Below the pieces are notes generated by a model. The model saw only the letters and a list, made by a program, of their open reading frames with translations, had not been told where the DNA came from and did not search any database. A program made the position numbers and the translations under genes. A stretch of 64,000 nucleotides of DNA from an uncultured Hyphomicrobiaceae bacterium (GTDB taxonomy: Bacteria; Pseudomonadota; Alphaproteobacteria; Rhizobiales; CAMYJA01). This document shows, one piece after another, positions 9,416-18,023 of this stretch. The stretch spans positions 1-64,000 of the forward strand of contig CAMYJA010000005.1 of NCBI GenBank assembly GCA_947258705.1, read 5' to 3'. Each line of letters begins with the position of its first letter. The stretch's first letter is position 1.

Positions 9416-9458
9416 TTGTTTTGAGTCTGTCTATAGTTTGTTTTGAGTCTATTTATAG
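9416..9458. repeat. Direct repeat, about 21 bases, two copies
   Basis: TTGTTTTGAGTCTGTCTATAG at 9416-9436 recurs with two changes at 9438-9458. The second copy overlaps the last codons and the stop of the CinA/MoaB-fold gene on the minus strand, so the gene's C-terminus may have been altered by the duplication. Confidence 0.55.
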
Positions 9459-10219
9459 TCTGACTGTAGGTAACCGAGGGCATCGAGACGGTCGACAAGT
9501 TCGGCCTCGGCTATCTTGAGTTGCGCCGCGTCGGTCGAGCGCAGCACGAGCTGTGTTCCGGGCCGGTCATTCTTGAAAAAAGGATAGCTACCCATTGAAA
9601 TCGTTGGATATTCCTTTTGTACATCCTCGAGATTCTTTGCCACCAGGCTTTCCTTCCGGTCGACAATAATGGTCACGGAGTGCATTTTTTTTCCGGTTTT
9701 CAACCGTGGCGTCACCGCATCCAGCATCACCTGCATGATCACCGGCACCCCCGCCATCACGATCACATTCCTGATCATGAATCCGGGCGCGAAAGAGACG
9801 GAATTCTCAATAAGATCAGCACCTTGCGGCACATAGGCCATGCGCATTTGCGTCTCCGTCAATTGCGCCCGGCCGTAACGCTCGGCCATCATGTCAACGG
9901 CCCCCTCGTCCAGAACCAGCGGCAGATCCAGCGCCCGCGCCACCGATTGCGCGGTGATGTCGTCATGGGTCGGCCCGATGCCGCCGGTAGTAAAAACGTA
10001 AGTATAACAAGGCCTTAATGCATTGAGCGCCGTGATAATCGCGGCTTCGTCGTCGCCCACCACGCGCACCTCCTGCAGCCGGACGCCGATTTCGGTGAGA
10101 TGATTTGCCAGATAATGGATATTTGAATCCCGCGTCCGGCCGGACAGTATTTCATCTCCGATCACCAGTAGCGCCGCGGTCACAATCTCCGTTGCCTCGG
10201 ATTTTTTGTCATTGCCCAT
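9449..10219 (-). CDS. CinA/MoaB-fold (molybdopterin-binding domain) protein
   Basis: This is a 256-residue protein. AALLVIGDEILSGRT near the N-terminus and FTTGGIGPTHDDIT around residues 75-88 are the signatures of the MoaB/MogA-like domain shared by CinA and stand-alone 'competence/damage-inducible protein A' homologues. The C-terminal deamidase domain of full-length CinA (NMN amidohydrolase) is absent, as in many alphaproteobacterial homologues. The frame is open upstream to 10321, but the ATG at 10219 starts just before the conserved fold and has GGGGAG about 14 bases upstream. Its substrate cannot be told from sequence. Confidence 0.85.
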   Translation of the reverse strand: MGNDKKSEATEIVTAALLVIGDEILSGRTRDSNIHYLANHLTEIGVRLQEVRVVGDDEAAIITALNALRPCYTYVFTTGGIGPTHDDITAQSVARALDLPLVLDEGAVDMMAERYGRAQLTETQMRMAYVPQGADLIENSVSFAPGFMIRNVIVMAGVPVIMQVMLDAVTPRLKTGKKMHSVTIIVDRKESLVAKNLEDVQKEYPTISMGSYPFFKNDRPGTQLVLRSTDAAQLKIAEAELVDRLDALGYLQSDYK

Positions 10220-10366
10220 AGGCCGAATCCACTCCCCGAATCCCTTGCTATAAAGCATTATTAAGGGCCACATGAGCCAGCTTAAACCTTTGCGCGGGAA
10301 AATAAAATTGCCGCCTGCCAATATTCCGCCGTCACCACCCTGAATGAAAATGGAAATTTGCGCTCT

Positions 10367-11089
10367 ATGAAATTTGCCTCAAAACTTGTTTCAGGCCGCC
10401 TGGTCAAGCGTTACAAACGTTTCCTGGCCGATGTCACGCTCGATGATGGCACGCTGGTTACCGCCCATTGCGCCAATCCGGGCGCCATGACGGGGCTGAT
10501 GGAGCCCGGTTCGAAAGTCTGGCTGTCCATCAGCGACAATCCCAAACGCAAGCTCAAATATTCCTGGGAGCTGATCGAAGTTAAAGAGGGACGAAAGCGC
10601 TCGCTCGTGGGCATCAATACCGCCCACCCCAACCGGCTGGTAACCGAGGCGATTGAACATAACGAGATCGCAGAACTCAAAGGCTATGCGCGGCTCAGGC
10701 GCGAAGTGAAGTACGGCAAGAGCAGTCGTATCGATATTCTTCTTGAAGATGACGCCAAACCGCCCTGCTATGTCGAGGTCAAGAATGTCCATCTCTCTCG
10801 CGAGAAAGGGCTGGCTGAATTTCCTGATTCAGTCACGGTCCGCGGCGCCAAGCACTTGAACGAACTCCGGGATATGGTCCTCAGTGGCGCACGCGCCGTG
10901 ATGCTCTACCTCATCCAGCGCACCGATAGCGAACGCTTTTCCATTGCCGCCGATATCGATCCCGGTTATGCGCAGGCCTTCTTTGAAGCCCGGCGATCCG
11001 GCGTCGAAATGATCGCCTATGACTGTAAAATCTCACCCCTGAACATATCCGTAGCCGGCAAGCGCCCGGTAATCAGCAATGAAAGCTGA
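10367..11089 (+). CDS. sfsA: SfsA family protein (sugar fermentation stimulation homologue)
   Basis: This 240-residue protein has family features throughout: TAHCANPGAM, SRIDILLE and CYVEVKNVHL in the middle, then FPDSVTVRGAKHLNEL. SfsA contains a PD-(D/E)xK-like nuclease fold; the D…EVK set here fits that. E. coli SfsA was described as a DNA-binding regulator of maltose genes, but its molecular role is unsettled. An in-frame TTG at 10358 exists, but the ATG at 10367 is the better start. Its last 11 bases overlap ampG, so the two are probably coupled in translation. Confidence 0.93.
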   Translation: MKFASKLVSGRLVKRYKRFLADVTLDDGTLVTAHCANPGAMTGLMEPGSKVWLSISDNPKRKLKYSWELIEVKEGRKRSLVGINTAHPNRLVTEAIEHNEIAELKGYARLRREVKYGKSSRIDILLEDDAKPPCYVEVKNVHLSREKGLAEFPDSVTVRGAKHLNELRDMVLSGARAVMLYLIQRTDSERFSIAADIDPGYAQAFFEARRSGVEMIAYDCKISPLNISVAGKRPVISNES

Positions 11090-12497
11090 TCGGTCGGGTG
11101 GAGATAGCGGCTTCTTCCCGTCCGGCCCAGGCGCTGGACCCGGCTCATACCTGCGGAGAACCTTTGGCGTCTATCTCAAGCCCCGCGTCCTGATTATCCT
11201 GTTGCTTGGTTTTTCGGCGGGGCTGCCGCTGGCTTTGTCCGGCGCCACCCTGACAGTCTGGATGGCCGAGCGTGGTGTCGATCTTGAAACCATCGGTCTG
11301 TTCGCTCTGGTCGGTCTGCCATACAGCATCAAGTTCTTATGGGCGCCGGTCGTTGATGCGCTCCGCATTCCCTTTCTCACAAAGCGCCTCGGGCGACGGC
11401 GTGCCTGGCTTGTCTTCTCGCAAATTCTTCTGATGGGAACAATCGTCTTCCTGGGCGCCCTCGACCCGTTAAAAACACCCTTGCTTATCGCCCTCGCTGC
11501 AATAATCGTTGCCACGGCCTCCGCCACCCAGGATATCGTCATCGACGCTTTCCGGGTCGAATCCCTCGACGCGGACGAACAGGCAGCCGGCATGGCCTGC
11601 TACGTATCCGCCTATCGCATCGCCATGCTCATATCCACCGCCGGCGTCATCACCCTCACCGCAATGCTTGAAAACATGGGTGTACCGTCGTCCCATGTCT
11701 GGTTCTACGGTTACGTTGCGGCCGCACTCCTGATCCTTGTCGGCATTGCCGCCGTGCTCATCGCAGAGGAGCCGAAATCAACTGCCGCCGATGCCCCCGG
11801 CCCCGATCCCTCGGCATTTGTCTCGGCCTCGCCACTCAAACGCCTGGGCGACACCTCCCGGGCGGCATTTCTGGAATTCTCCGCAAAACCGGACATAGCG
11901 GTCATACTTCTCTTCATCGTACTCTACAAATTCTGCGATGCGCTCGCCGGGGTCATGACCGCCCCCTTCGTTCTCGATATCGGGTTTGACAAAACCGCCT
12001 ATGCCACGATCGTCAAGGGTGTCGGGCTGATCGCTGTGCTATTGGGCGGATTTGCGGGCGGCGCGATCGCCAGGACCAGAAACCTCGGTTACGCGCTTCT
12101 GCTCGGCGGTGTCCTTCAGATGCTGTCCAATCTGGTTTTCTCCGCGCAGGCATGGATCGGACCGCAAACCTGGGCGCTTGTCGGAACCATCGTGATTGAA
12201 AATTTTACCGGCGGATTGGGCACGGTGATATTCGTCGCCTATCTGTCCGAGCTTTGCGGCAACACCCGCCACACCGCAACCCAATTTGCATTGCTCACCG
12301 CTCTTGCAGCTATAGGCCGCACGGTCCTGTCATCGAGCTCCGGCTTTCTCGCAGCCAATCTCGGCTGGTCGCTTTTTTTCGTAACCACAGCAATCGCGGC
12401 ACTCCCTGGACTGGCGCTTCTTGTCTATCTGGACCGAAGGGGGCATTTTGACGAACTGGCTCTATTGAATCTGCCACCTAAAAACTTTAAGTCATAA
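11079..12497 (+). CDS. ampG: AmpG-like muropeptide permease, major facilitator superfamily
   Basis: This 472-residue, highly hydrophobic protein has about 12-14 membrane segments. The opening GLPLALSGATLTVWMAERGV, the LPYSIKFLWAPVVD segment and the RRRAWLVFSQ loop are typical of AmpG, which imports anhydromuropeptides from peptidoglycan turnover into the cytoplasm. The VDAFRVESL segment fits as well. The ATG lies inside sfsA (11-base overlap), and map starts about 50 bases downstream. Members of this family are often annotated only as MFS transporters, so the exact substrate is inferred. Confidence 0.88.
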   Translation: MKADRSGGDSGFFPSGPGAGPGSYLRRTFGVYLKPRVLIILLLGFSAGLPLALSGATLTVWMAERGVDLETIGLFALVGLPYSIKFLWAPVVDALRIPFLTKRLGRRRAWLVFSQILLMGTIVFLGALDPLKTPLLIALAAIIVATASATQDIVIDAFRVESLDADEQAAGMACYVSAYRIAMLISTAGVITLTAMLENMGVPSSHVWFYGYVAAALLILVGIAAVLIAEEPKSTAADAPGPDPSAFVSASPLKRLGDTSRAAFLEFSAKPDIAVILLFIVLYKFCDALAGVMTAPFVLDIGFDKTAYATIVKGVGLIAVLLGGFAGGAIARTRNLGYALLLGGVLQMLSNLVFSAQAWIGPQTWALVGTIVIENFTGGLGTVIFVAYLSELCGNTRHTATQFALLTALAAIGRTVLSSSSGFLAANLGWSLFFVTTAIAALPGLALLVYLDRRGHFDELALLNLPPKNFKS

Positions 12498-12547
12498 GCC
12501 TCGGAATGATAATCCGGGCGCGGCCCGGACATGAGAAAAACAAATCC

Positions 12548-13345
12548 ATGATAGCAGCCGAAAAAATAAGACTCCACGATGCAGAAGCCTTCGAAGGCAT
12601 GCGCATTGCCGGCCAACTGACAGCGGCCGCGCTCGATATGATGGTCGAGCACATGCGCCCGGGCATCACCACCCAGTATCTCGATGACGTAGCGCTTGAA
12701 TTCGCCCTTGATCACGGCGCCATTCCCGCGCCGCTTAACTATCGTGGATTTGCAAAATCAATATGCACTTCGCTCAATCACGTGGTCTGCCACGGCATCC
12801 CCGGAGACCGCATCCTCAAGGAAGGCGATATTCTCAATATAGACATCACGCTTATCAAGGATGGCTGGCATGGTGACTCGAGCCGCATGTATGCGGTCGG
12901 CGAGATATCGCGAAAGGCCGAGCGGTTGATCGAAATCACCTATGAATCCCTCATGCACGGCATCGAAGCGGCGAAGCCGGGAAACACCACGGGTCATATC
13001 GGTGCCGCCATACAGGCATATGCCGAGGGAGAACGTTGCAGTGTCGTGCGTGATTTCTGCGGGCACGGATTGGGCAGAGTATTTCATGACCGCCCGAACA
13101 TCCTTCACTACGGTGCGGAGGGCGAGGGACCGGTCCTCAAGCCCGGAATGCTGTTTACGATCGAGCCCATGATCAATCTTGGCGGACACGGCGTAAAAAT
13201 ACTCGCCGATGGATGGACCGCGGTTACGCGCGACCGCTCGCTGTCCGCTCAATTTGAACATACATTGGGAATTACGCAAGATGGTTGCGAGGTGTTCACC
13301 ACATCGCCAGCCGGTCTGGATTGTCCCCCCTGCAATATTTCCTGA
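12548..13345 (+). CDS. map: Methionine aminopeptidase, type I
   Basis: This 265-residue enzyme removes the initiator methionine from nascent proteins. All five metal ligands are present: Asp99 (NIDIT), Asp110 (HGDSSRM), His173 (CGHGLG), Glu206 (TIEPM) and Glu237 (FEHT), with the substrate-binding His82 (VVCHGIP). An earlier in-frame ATG at 12506 would add 14 residues (RARPGHEKNKS) not expected in the family, so 12548 is preferred. The C-terminus ends in CPPCNIS. It is followed after 33 bases by radC. Confidence 0.95.
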   Translation: MIAAEKIRLHDAEAFEGMRIAGQLTAAALDMMVEHMRPGITTQYLDDVALEFALDHGAIPAPLNYRGFAKSICTSLNHVVCHGIPGDRILKEGDILNIDITLIKDGWHGDSSRMYAVGEISRKAERLIEITYESLMHGIEAAKPGNTTGHIGAAIQAYAEGERCSVVRDFCGHGLGRVFHDRPNILHYGAEGEGPVLKPGMLFTIEPMINLGGHGVKILADGWTAVTRDRSLSAQFEHTLGITQDGCEVFTTSPAGLDCPPCNIS

Positions 13346-13378
13346 GGGGGCGAGCGTGTCGGAAGACCGGGTAACAAA

Positions 13379-14062
13379 ATGAGCAAGGGGCGGCAGGATC
13401 TCAAGGGACATCGTCAGCGGTTGCGCAAAAGATTTCGCGAAGGCGGCATGGAAGCGGTTGCTGATTATGAACTTCTGGAATTAATTCTGTTCCGGGCACT
13501 CGCGCGTCGTGACACCAAACCGATCGCCAAAGGCCTTCTTAAAAGGTTCGGTTCCTTTGCAGAAGTCCTTCATGCACCCGACGAGTTGCTCAAAGAGGTG
13601 CCGGATGTAGGCGAGGCCGTAATCACCGAACTCAAACTGATACGTACAAGCGCGCTCCGGCTCATGCAGGATGGCTTCGTCGACAAGCCGGTTCTGAGTT
13701 CCTGGGCGCCCCTGATCGATTACTGCCGGGGCGCCATGGCTTATGAATCGCGGGAGCAATTCCGCATTCTCTTTCTCGACAAGAAAAACAAGCTGATAAA
13801 AGACGAGGTTCAGCAGGAAGGCACGGTGGATCACACGCCGGTGTATATACGCGAAATCGTCAAGCGCGCGCTCCAATTATCCGCCACAGCCGTCATTCTG
13901 GTGCACAATCATCCATCTGGCGACCCAGCGCCCTCGCGCGCGGATATCGACATGACCAAAGCGATCGTAGAGGCCGCAAAACCTTTGGGCATCATCGTGC
14001 ACGACCATATCATCGTTGGTCGTGAAGGCCATGCCAGCCTGAGGGGCATGGGATTGATTTAG
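13379..14062 (+). CDS. radC: RadC family JAB/MPN-domain protein
   Basis: This is a 227-residue protein. It has an N-terminal helix-hairpin-helix-like region (about 20-95, [12 protein letters not shown]) and a C-terminal JAMM metalloprotease-like domain with [14 protein letters not shown] at 176-189 (His176, His178, Asp189) and Glu147 upstream. RadC was once linked to DNA repair, but that assignment was withdrawn for E. coli; the biochemical role is not established. It closes the sfsA-ampG-map-radC run. Confidence 0.95.
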   Translation: MSKGRQDLKGHRQRLRKRFREGGMEAVADYELLELILFRALARRDTKPIAKGLLKRFGSFAEVLHAPDELLKEVPDVGEAVITELKLIRTSALRLMQDGFVDKPVLSSWAPLIDYCRGAMAYESREQFRILFLDKKNKLIKDEVQQEGTVDHTPVYIREIVKRALQLSATAVILVHNHPSGDPAPSRADIDMTKAIVEAAKPLGIIVHDHIIVGREGHASLRGMGLI

Positions 14063-14174
14063 TCCTTTGAAATATGCGCCCCTTCAGTCAAAATCAGTGT
14101 CAGCCGGCTGCAACGGCGGTCTTGACGGCCTATCTCTTTGACAATGCAATCAGGCCGCCTCACTCTTGTCTCAT

Positions 14175-14180
14175 GGAGGA
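14175..14180 (+). promoter_or_regulatory. Ribosome binding site that sets a TTG start
   Basis: GGAGGA at 14175-14180 lies 9 bases before TTG 14190. An earlier in-frame TTG at 14166 has no comparable site, and the GGAGGA falls inside that longer reading. The shorter start also gives a clean signal peptide. Confidence 0.7.
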
Positions 14181-14189
14181 AGATGCTCT

Positions 14190-16025
14190 TTGCGTCAGTT
14201 AAGAACAACCAGAATTGTAAGTCTTTCCATCGCTGTCATTGGCCTTGCCTGTCTACTGACGGCCGATATTGCGAGAGCCGCTAATGTGAAAGAAATCCGC
14301 CTGGGCGTATTGGCCTTTCGCGGCCCCGTTGCCTGTATGAACCGCTGGACGCCGACGGCCGAATATCTCACCAACAAGCTGGAGGGTTTCCGCTTCAGAA
14401 TTGTCCCGCTTACGCTCAAGCAAATGGAAATCGCCGTGCGTGACAACAAGGTCGATTTCGTCTTCACAAATCCCGGCAACTATATCAATCTTGAAACCCG
14501 CTATGGCATCTCTCGCATCGCAACGATGAAATCGTTGGATGGCGTCGCTGCGGAGAACCACTTCGGTGCCGTTATTATTACCAGGTCCGACCGGAAGGAT
14601 ATCAGGCAGCTCCCGGACCTTAAGAACAAATCCTTTATGGCCGTACGAAAAAATGCATTTGGCGGCTTCCAGATGGCTTGGAGGACATTGAAAAATTCGG
14701 GTATCGATCCCCTTTCCGATTTTCATCCATTGACATTCGCAGGCTTTCCACAGGACCAGATCATTTTTGCCATTCGCGACCGAAAGGTCGATGCGGGAAC
14801 GGTACGCACCGGACTTCTTGAATCGCTCCATGAGGCCGGCAAAATCAATATTTCTGATTTCCGTGTCCTGGCCCGGAAAAGCTACCCCGGCTTCTACACG
14901 CTTTCCTCGACCGCTCTATATCCCGAATGGCCAATCTCCAAGATGAAGACAACGCCGGATGGCGTATCGCAAAAAGTTGTCATCGCTCTTTTGACGATGT
15001 CGTCGGACGACAGGGCTGCAATCAAGGGCCAGTATGGCGGATGGACCGTTCCGCTTGACTATCAGTCCGTGCACGCGCTCTTTCGTGAATTGAACATAGG
15101 GCCCTATACTCCGGCCAAGGAGCTGACCATCCTTGAAATCATTGACCGCTATCGGATCTGGGTGGCGATATTCGCAACGGCACTGATCTTGTCCTTCGGC
15201 TGGGCGATCTGGACCGAACGTCTGGTGAAACGGCGCACCCAGGAACTCAGTATCGCGAATGAAATGCTCGTTGATCAGATGGCGATGCGGCGGCGACTCG
15301 AGGAACAGGCTTCTCTGCGCCAGAACGAGCTGACCCGGATCGCGCGTCAGAACTCCCTCGGTGAAATGGCGTCAAGCATCGCGCATGAACTGAACCACCC
15401 GCTCACAACCATCCTGAACTACGTGAAAGGATGCACCCGGCGCCTGGAAACGGGGCGCTGCGATTATGGCGACATCAAGAATGTTCTCAGCCAGGTGTCC
15501 CACCAGGCGCGGCATTCGGCCAACGTCATAAAGGTCATGATGGATTTTGTCCGCTCCGATGTACGCGAGCGCGAGCATGTCGATTTGAACGAAATTGTGC
15601 ATGAGGTCGCTGAACTGGTCAGCCTGGAAACGGAAAACCGGTCGATTTTTCTTGAAATCAAGGATGCTCCGCAAAAATTGAATGTATACGTTGACAGGGT
15701 TCAGATAGAACAGGTTATCCTGAATATCGTGCGCAATGCCATTGAAGCCATACCCCAGACAAGAGGCATGCAGGGACACATCATCATGAAGACCGATCGC
15801 GAAGACCAATCCCATGCCAAGGTAACCGTGACCGACAATGGCACCGGTATCCCGGAAAGTATCAAACAGGATATGTTTACGCCATTCGTATCGAAAAAAA
15901 ATACCGGCCTGGGCCTCGGCCTTTCCATAAGCCGGTCGATCCTGGAAACCCATCAGGGCCATTTGCAGGTCGTCGACACCTCCAATGAAGGCAGCACGAT
16001 CAGTTTTTCACTACCGGTGGCCTGA
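14190..16025 (+). CDS. TtrS-like sensor histidine kinase with PhnD-type periplasmic domain
   Basis: This 611-residue protein starts with a signal peptide or first membrane anchor (1-30). A PhnD/phosphonate-binding-like periplasmic domain (about 35-290, LGVLAFRGP…PTAEYL, VDFVFTNPGNY) follows, then a membrane helix at about 323-342. The cytoplasmic part has a coiled segment, HisKA with phospho-accepting His399 (SSIAHELNHPLTTI), and HATPase_c with NIVRNAIEAI, DNGTGIP and TGLGLGLSIS. This is the layout of TtrS, the tetrathionate sensor. The ligand is inferred to be a small oxyanion, perhaps a sulfur oxyanion given the DsrE and thioredoxin genes downstream. The response regulator starts 2 bases after the stop. 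Confidence 0.88.
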   Translation: MRQLRTTRIVSLSIAVIGLACLLTADIARAANVKEIRLGVLAFRGPVACMNRWTPTAEYLTNKLEGFRFRIVPLTLKQMEIAVRDNKVDFVFTNPGNYINLETRYGISRIATMKSLDGVAAENHFGAVIITRSDRKDIRQLPDLKNKSFMAVRKNAFGGFQMAWRTLKNSGIDPLSDFHPLTFAGFPQDQIIFAIRDRKVDAGTVRTGLLESLHEAGKINISDFRVLARKSYPGFYTLSSTALYPEWPISKMKTTPDGVSQKVVIALLTMSSDDRAAIKGQYGGWTVPLDYQSVHALFRELNIGPYTPAKELTILEIIDRYRIWVAIFATALILSFGWAIWTERLVKRRTQELSIANEMLVDQMAMRRRLEEQASLRQNELTRIARQNSLGEMASSIAHELNHPLTTILNYVKGCTRRLETGRCDYGDIKNVLSQVSHQARHSANVIKVMMDFVRSDVREREHVDLNEIVHEVAELVSLETENRSIFLEIKDAPQKLNVYVDRVQIEQVILNIVRNAIEAIPQTRGMQGHIIMKTDREDQSHAKVTVTDNGTGIPESIKQDMFTPFVSKKNTGLGLGLSISRSILETHQGHLQVVDTSNEGSTISFSLPVA

Positions 16026-16027
16026 AG

Positions 16028-16669
16028 ATGCCCAAAACACAATTTCAAGACTGTGTTGTATACGTCATCGACGATGACGAGGCGCTCCTGACCTCGTTGG
16101 AATGGTTGCTTCAGAGCGTCCCGTTCAACGTTAAATCATACACGTCGGCGAATGCGTTCCTCAACGAAATTGACACCAAATGCCAGGGCTGTGTCGTCAC
16201 CGACCTTCGCATGCCCGAGATGAACGGTCTTGAGCTTCAAAAGGCCCTCAAAAAAAGAAACATCGATTTGCCCGTGATCGTTATGAGCGCCTATGGCCAA
16301 ATCGGGCTGGCGGTTGAAGCGATGAAACAGGGTATCGTCGACTTCATCGAAAAACCGTTCGACGACCAGCAGTTTGTCGATATCATAAACAACGCCATCC
16401 GCCACCGCCTTGAGCAGGTTGGAGATCGCGAAAAAATTTCGAAAATTCATCAACGCCTTGCCAATTTAACGCAACGCGAGCAGCAAATCTGCCGACTGAT
16501 CGTCCAGGGACATACAAACAGGCAGATAGCAAAGGCCCTGAATATTTCCGAAAAAACCGTGGAAGCCCACCGGGCACAGGTCATGCGTAAGATGGAAGCG
16601 GGCTCGATGGCCGAACTCATACGCATGGTCCTGGTTGCGGACCCCGAATTTGCCGGTCACCTGACCTAG
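16028..16669 (+). CDS. FixJ/TtrR-family response regulator
   Basis: This is a 213-residue protein. The receiver domain (1-125) has an acidic pocket at Asp15-Asp17, phospho-accepting Asp59 (VVTDLRMPEMNG), Ser87 and Lys109. The LuxR-type DNA-binding domain (about 145-208) has LTQREQQICRLIVQG and the recognition helix region NISEKTVEAHRAQVMRKM. It pairs with the kinase immediately upstream. TtrR activates tetrathionate-related genes in enterics; here the likely targets are the two downstream genes, since inverted repeats lie between this gene and the DsrE-like gene. Confidence 0.93.
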   Translation: MPKTQFQDCVVYVIDDDEALLTSLEWLLQSVPFNVKSYTSANAFLNEIDTKCQGCVVTDLRMPEMNGLELQKALKKRNIDLPVIVMSAYGQIGLAVEAMKQGIVDFIEKPFDDQQFVDIINNAIRHRLEQVGDREKISKIHQRLANLTQREQQICRLIVQGHTNRQIAKALNISEKTVEAHRAQVMRKMEAGSMAELIRMVLVADPEFAGHLT

Positions 16670-16680
16670 GGAATACCCTA
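16667..16680. promoter_or_regulatory. Inverted repeat overlapping the regulator stop codon
   Basis: TAGGG (16667-16671), spacer AATA, CCCTA (16676-16680). A weaker related word, CTAGGAAAACCTCC, lies just after it. The position upstream of the DsrE-like gene makes it a candidate site for the adjacent FixJ/TtrR-type regulator. Confidence 0.35.
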
Positions 16681-16752
16681 ATTAATCTAGGAAAACCTCC
16701 AATTTGCGTCTTTCACGTGTGCACTTAAGGTTGGCTCTCCGAAAGGGTCTTT

Positions 16753-16780
16753 GGACACGAAAAATAATATAAGCGTGTCC
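16753..16780. promoter_or_regulatory. Inverted repeat upstream of the DsrE-like gene
   Basis: GGACACG at 16753-16759 pairs with CGTGTCC at 16774-16780 across a 14-base A/T-rich spacer. It lies about 57 bases before the DsrE-like start, where an operator or promoter element would be expected. Confidence 0.35.
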
Positions 16781-16836
16781 GGCGGGCACAAGCGGCACGA
16801 TACCCTTTCATATCAATATTAATATTGGAGGAAAAC

Positions 16837-17304
16837 ATGCGTTACATCACAGCACTTGTTGCAGCACTGTTTGCATTTAGTCTGGCAAATACCGCTGCCG
16901 TCGCCGGTAGCTACGGCAAGCAAAAAGTCGTCTATCATATCAATTATGACAATCCGAAAAGACAGGCAGGCGCCCTGCGCAATATTCAGAACCATATCAA
17001 TGCCGTCGGTGCTGAAAATCTTGATCTGAAAGTCGTGATGCATGGTAAAGGTGTATCGCTTCTTCTTGAGCCCGGTGCAAAAACGAAACTTCCCAAAGGC
17101 AACGCCAGTGAAGTCATCACGGCAAAAGTCGATGGGCTGAAAAATCAGGGCATCAGCTTCGCTGTTTGCGCCAACACGCTTCGCGGTAAGAAAATCAATT
17201 ACGAAAACGATCTCTACGGCGTGTCGAAAAAGAACATCGTGCCCAGCGGCGTGGCGGAACTCGCCAAATTGCAGGCTGAAGGCTACACCTATATCAAGCC
17301 TTAA
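16837..17304 (+). CDS. Exported DsrE/DsrF-fold protein
   Basis: This 155-residue protein has a signal peptide (about 1-24, ending AAVAG). The mature part resembles the DsrE-like COG1416 group: KVVYHINYDNP, ALRNIQNHINAVG, LKVVMHGKGVSLLL and a cysteine in FAVCANTLRG. DsrE-fold proteins carry or transfer sulfur in sulfur-oxidising and related bacteria; exported single-domain forms are common but poorly characterised. The ATG at 16837 has GGAGG at 16827-16831. It stands alone between the two-component system and an exported thioredoxin, and a terminator follows. Confidence 0.85.
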   Translation: MRYITALVAALFAFSLANTAAVAGSYGKQKVVYHINYDNPKRQAGALRNIQNHINAVGAENLDLKVVMHGKGVSLLLEPGAKTKLPKGNASEVITAKVDGLKNQGISFAVCANTLRGKKINYENDLYGVSKKNIVPSGVAELAKLQAEGYTYIKP

Positions 17305-17355
17305 GCACAATTTTTTGGAGAAAGCTTATCGATAGCTTTTCCACAAAAAACTATA

Positions 17356-17390
17356 GGGAGGGCGGTCGTTTCAGCGGCTGCCCTCTTTTC
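17356..17390 (+). terminator. Rho-independent terminator after the DsrE-like gene
   Basis: GAGGGC (17358-17363) pairs with GCCCTC (17380-17385), extendable by one or two pairs, and is followed by TTTTC. Confidence 0.6.
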
Positions 17391-17591
17391 ATTCGGTCAT
17401 TGATTGGTGTTGCCTGAAAGAGATCGTACTCAAGTCCGGCAGAATGGGCCGGATAACAAGGGCCTCACGTTAAATTGAGATACGAGGCCTTGGTGTTGCA
17501 GGTGCGGTAAGGTAGCTTTCCACGGTTGATCCACCTCCGGGCCAAGGCATCGAGAGCCGCTCGCAAAACTGAAATCCGAGAAAGAATTCCA

Positions 17592-18011
17592 ATGCAGACA
17601 AAACATGCGAACACCTGGAAACAATTCCGCGTCATGGCCCTTTTTACAGTTCTCGTATCGTCATTGAGTGCATGGCCGGGGCTGGGAGCGATGGCGGCCG
17701 AGACCGAACTTGTAATGATCGAGTCCAAAAGCTGTCATGTCTGCAAGCAGTTTCACCGCGAGGTCGGACCGGATTACAACGCCAGTAAAGGTGCATCCAT
17801 ATTCCCTCTCAGGATGATCGACATCGACGATGGCAAAATCGATATATCGCTTCAGCGGCCTGTGACCATGACGCCAACCTTTATATTTGTGGAAAAAGGC
17901 AAGGAAATCGCGCGCGTCGTCGGCTTCCCGGGGCGTGAATATTTTTTCAAACTGGTTAATGGTGCTGCTGAAGAAATAAAGAAATTGCGGACTAGCAGCA
18001 AGACCAATTGA
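17592..18011 (+). CDS. Exported thioredoxin-like protein (SoxS/SoxW type)
   Basis: This 139-residue protein has a signal peptide (about 1-35, ending GAMAA). The mature domain is a small thioredoxin fold with the redox motif SCHVCKQF (Cys48, Cys51) and the cis-proline loop TMTPTFIFV. The motif and size resemble SoxS-type thioredoxins that keep periplasmic sulfur-oxidation proteins reduced. The frame is open to 17526 but the ATG at 17592 gives the signal peptide and has GAGAAAG upstream. Its placement after the TtrSR-like and DsrE-like genes suggests periplasmic sulfur-compound handling. Confidence 0.82.
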   Translation: MQTKHANTWKQFRVMALFTVLVSSLSAWPGLGAMAAETELVMIESKSCHVCKQFHREVGPDYNASKGASIFPLRMIDIDDGKIDISLQRPVTMTPTFIFVEKGKEIARVVGFPGREYFFKLVNGAAEEIKKLRTSSKTN

Positions 18012-18023
18012 CCGGCCTGCGCT

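Larger units (their letters stand above)
8815..9448. other. 634-base gap with repeats, no convincing gene
   Basis: The left part (8848-9087) is made of two copies of a dispersed repeat. The right part (9100-9448) is A/T-richer, with only short open frames lacking recognisable family features. It ends in a 22-base-period direct repeat (9416-9458) that runs into the 3' end of the next gene. Confidence 0.55.

Noticed and set aside
9121..9446. Open frames of 60-100 residues in the repeat-bearing gap
   Set aside because: No recognisable motifs, no good ribosome binding site, and a stretch of low-complexity direct repeats at the end.
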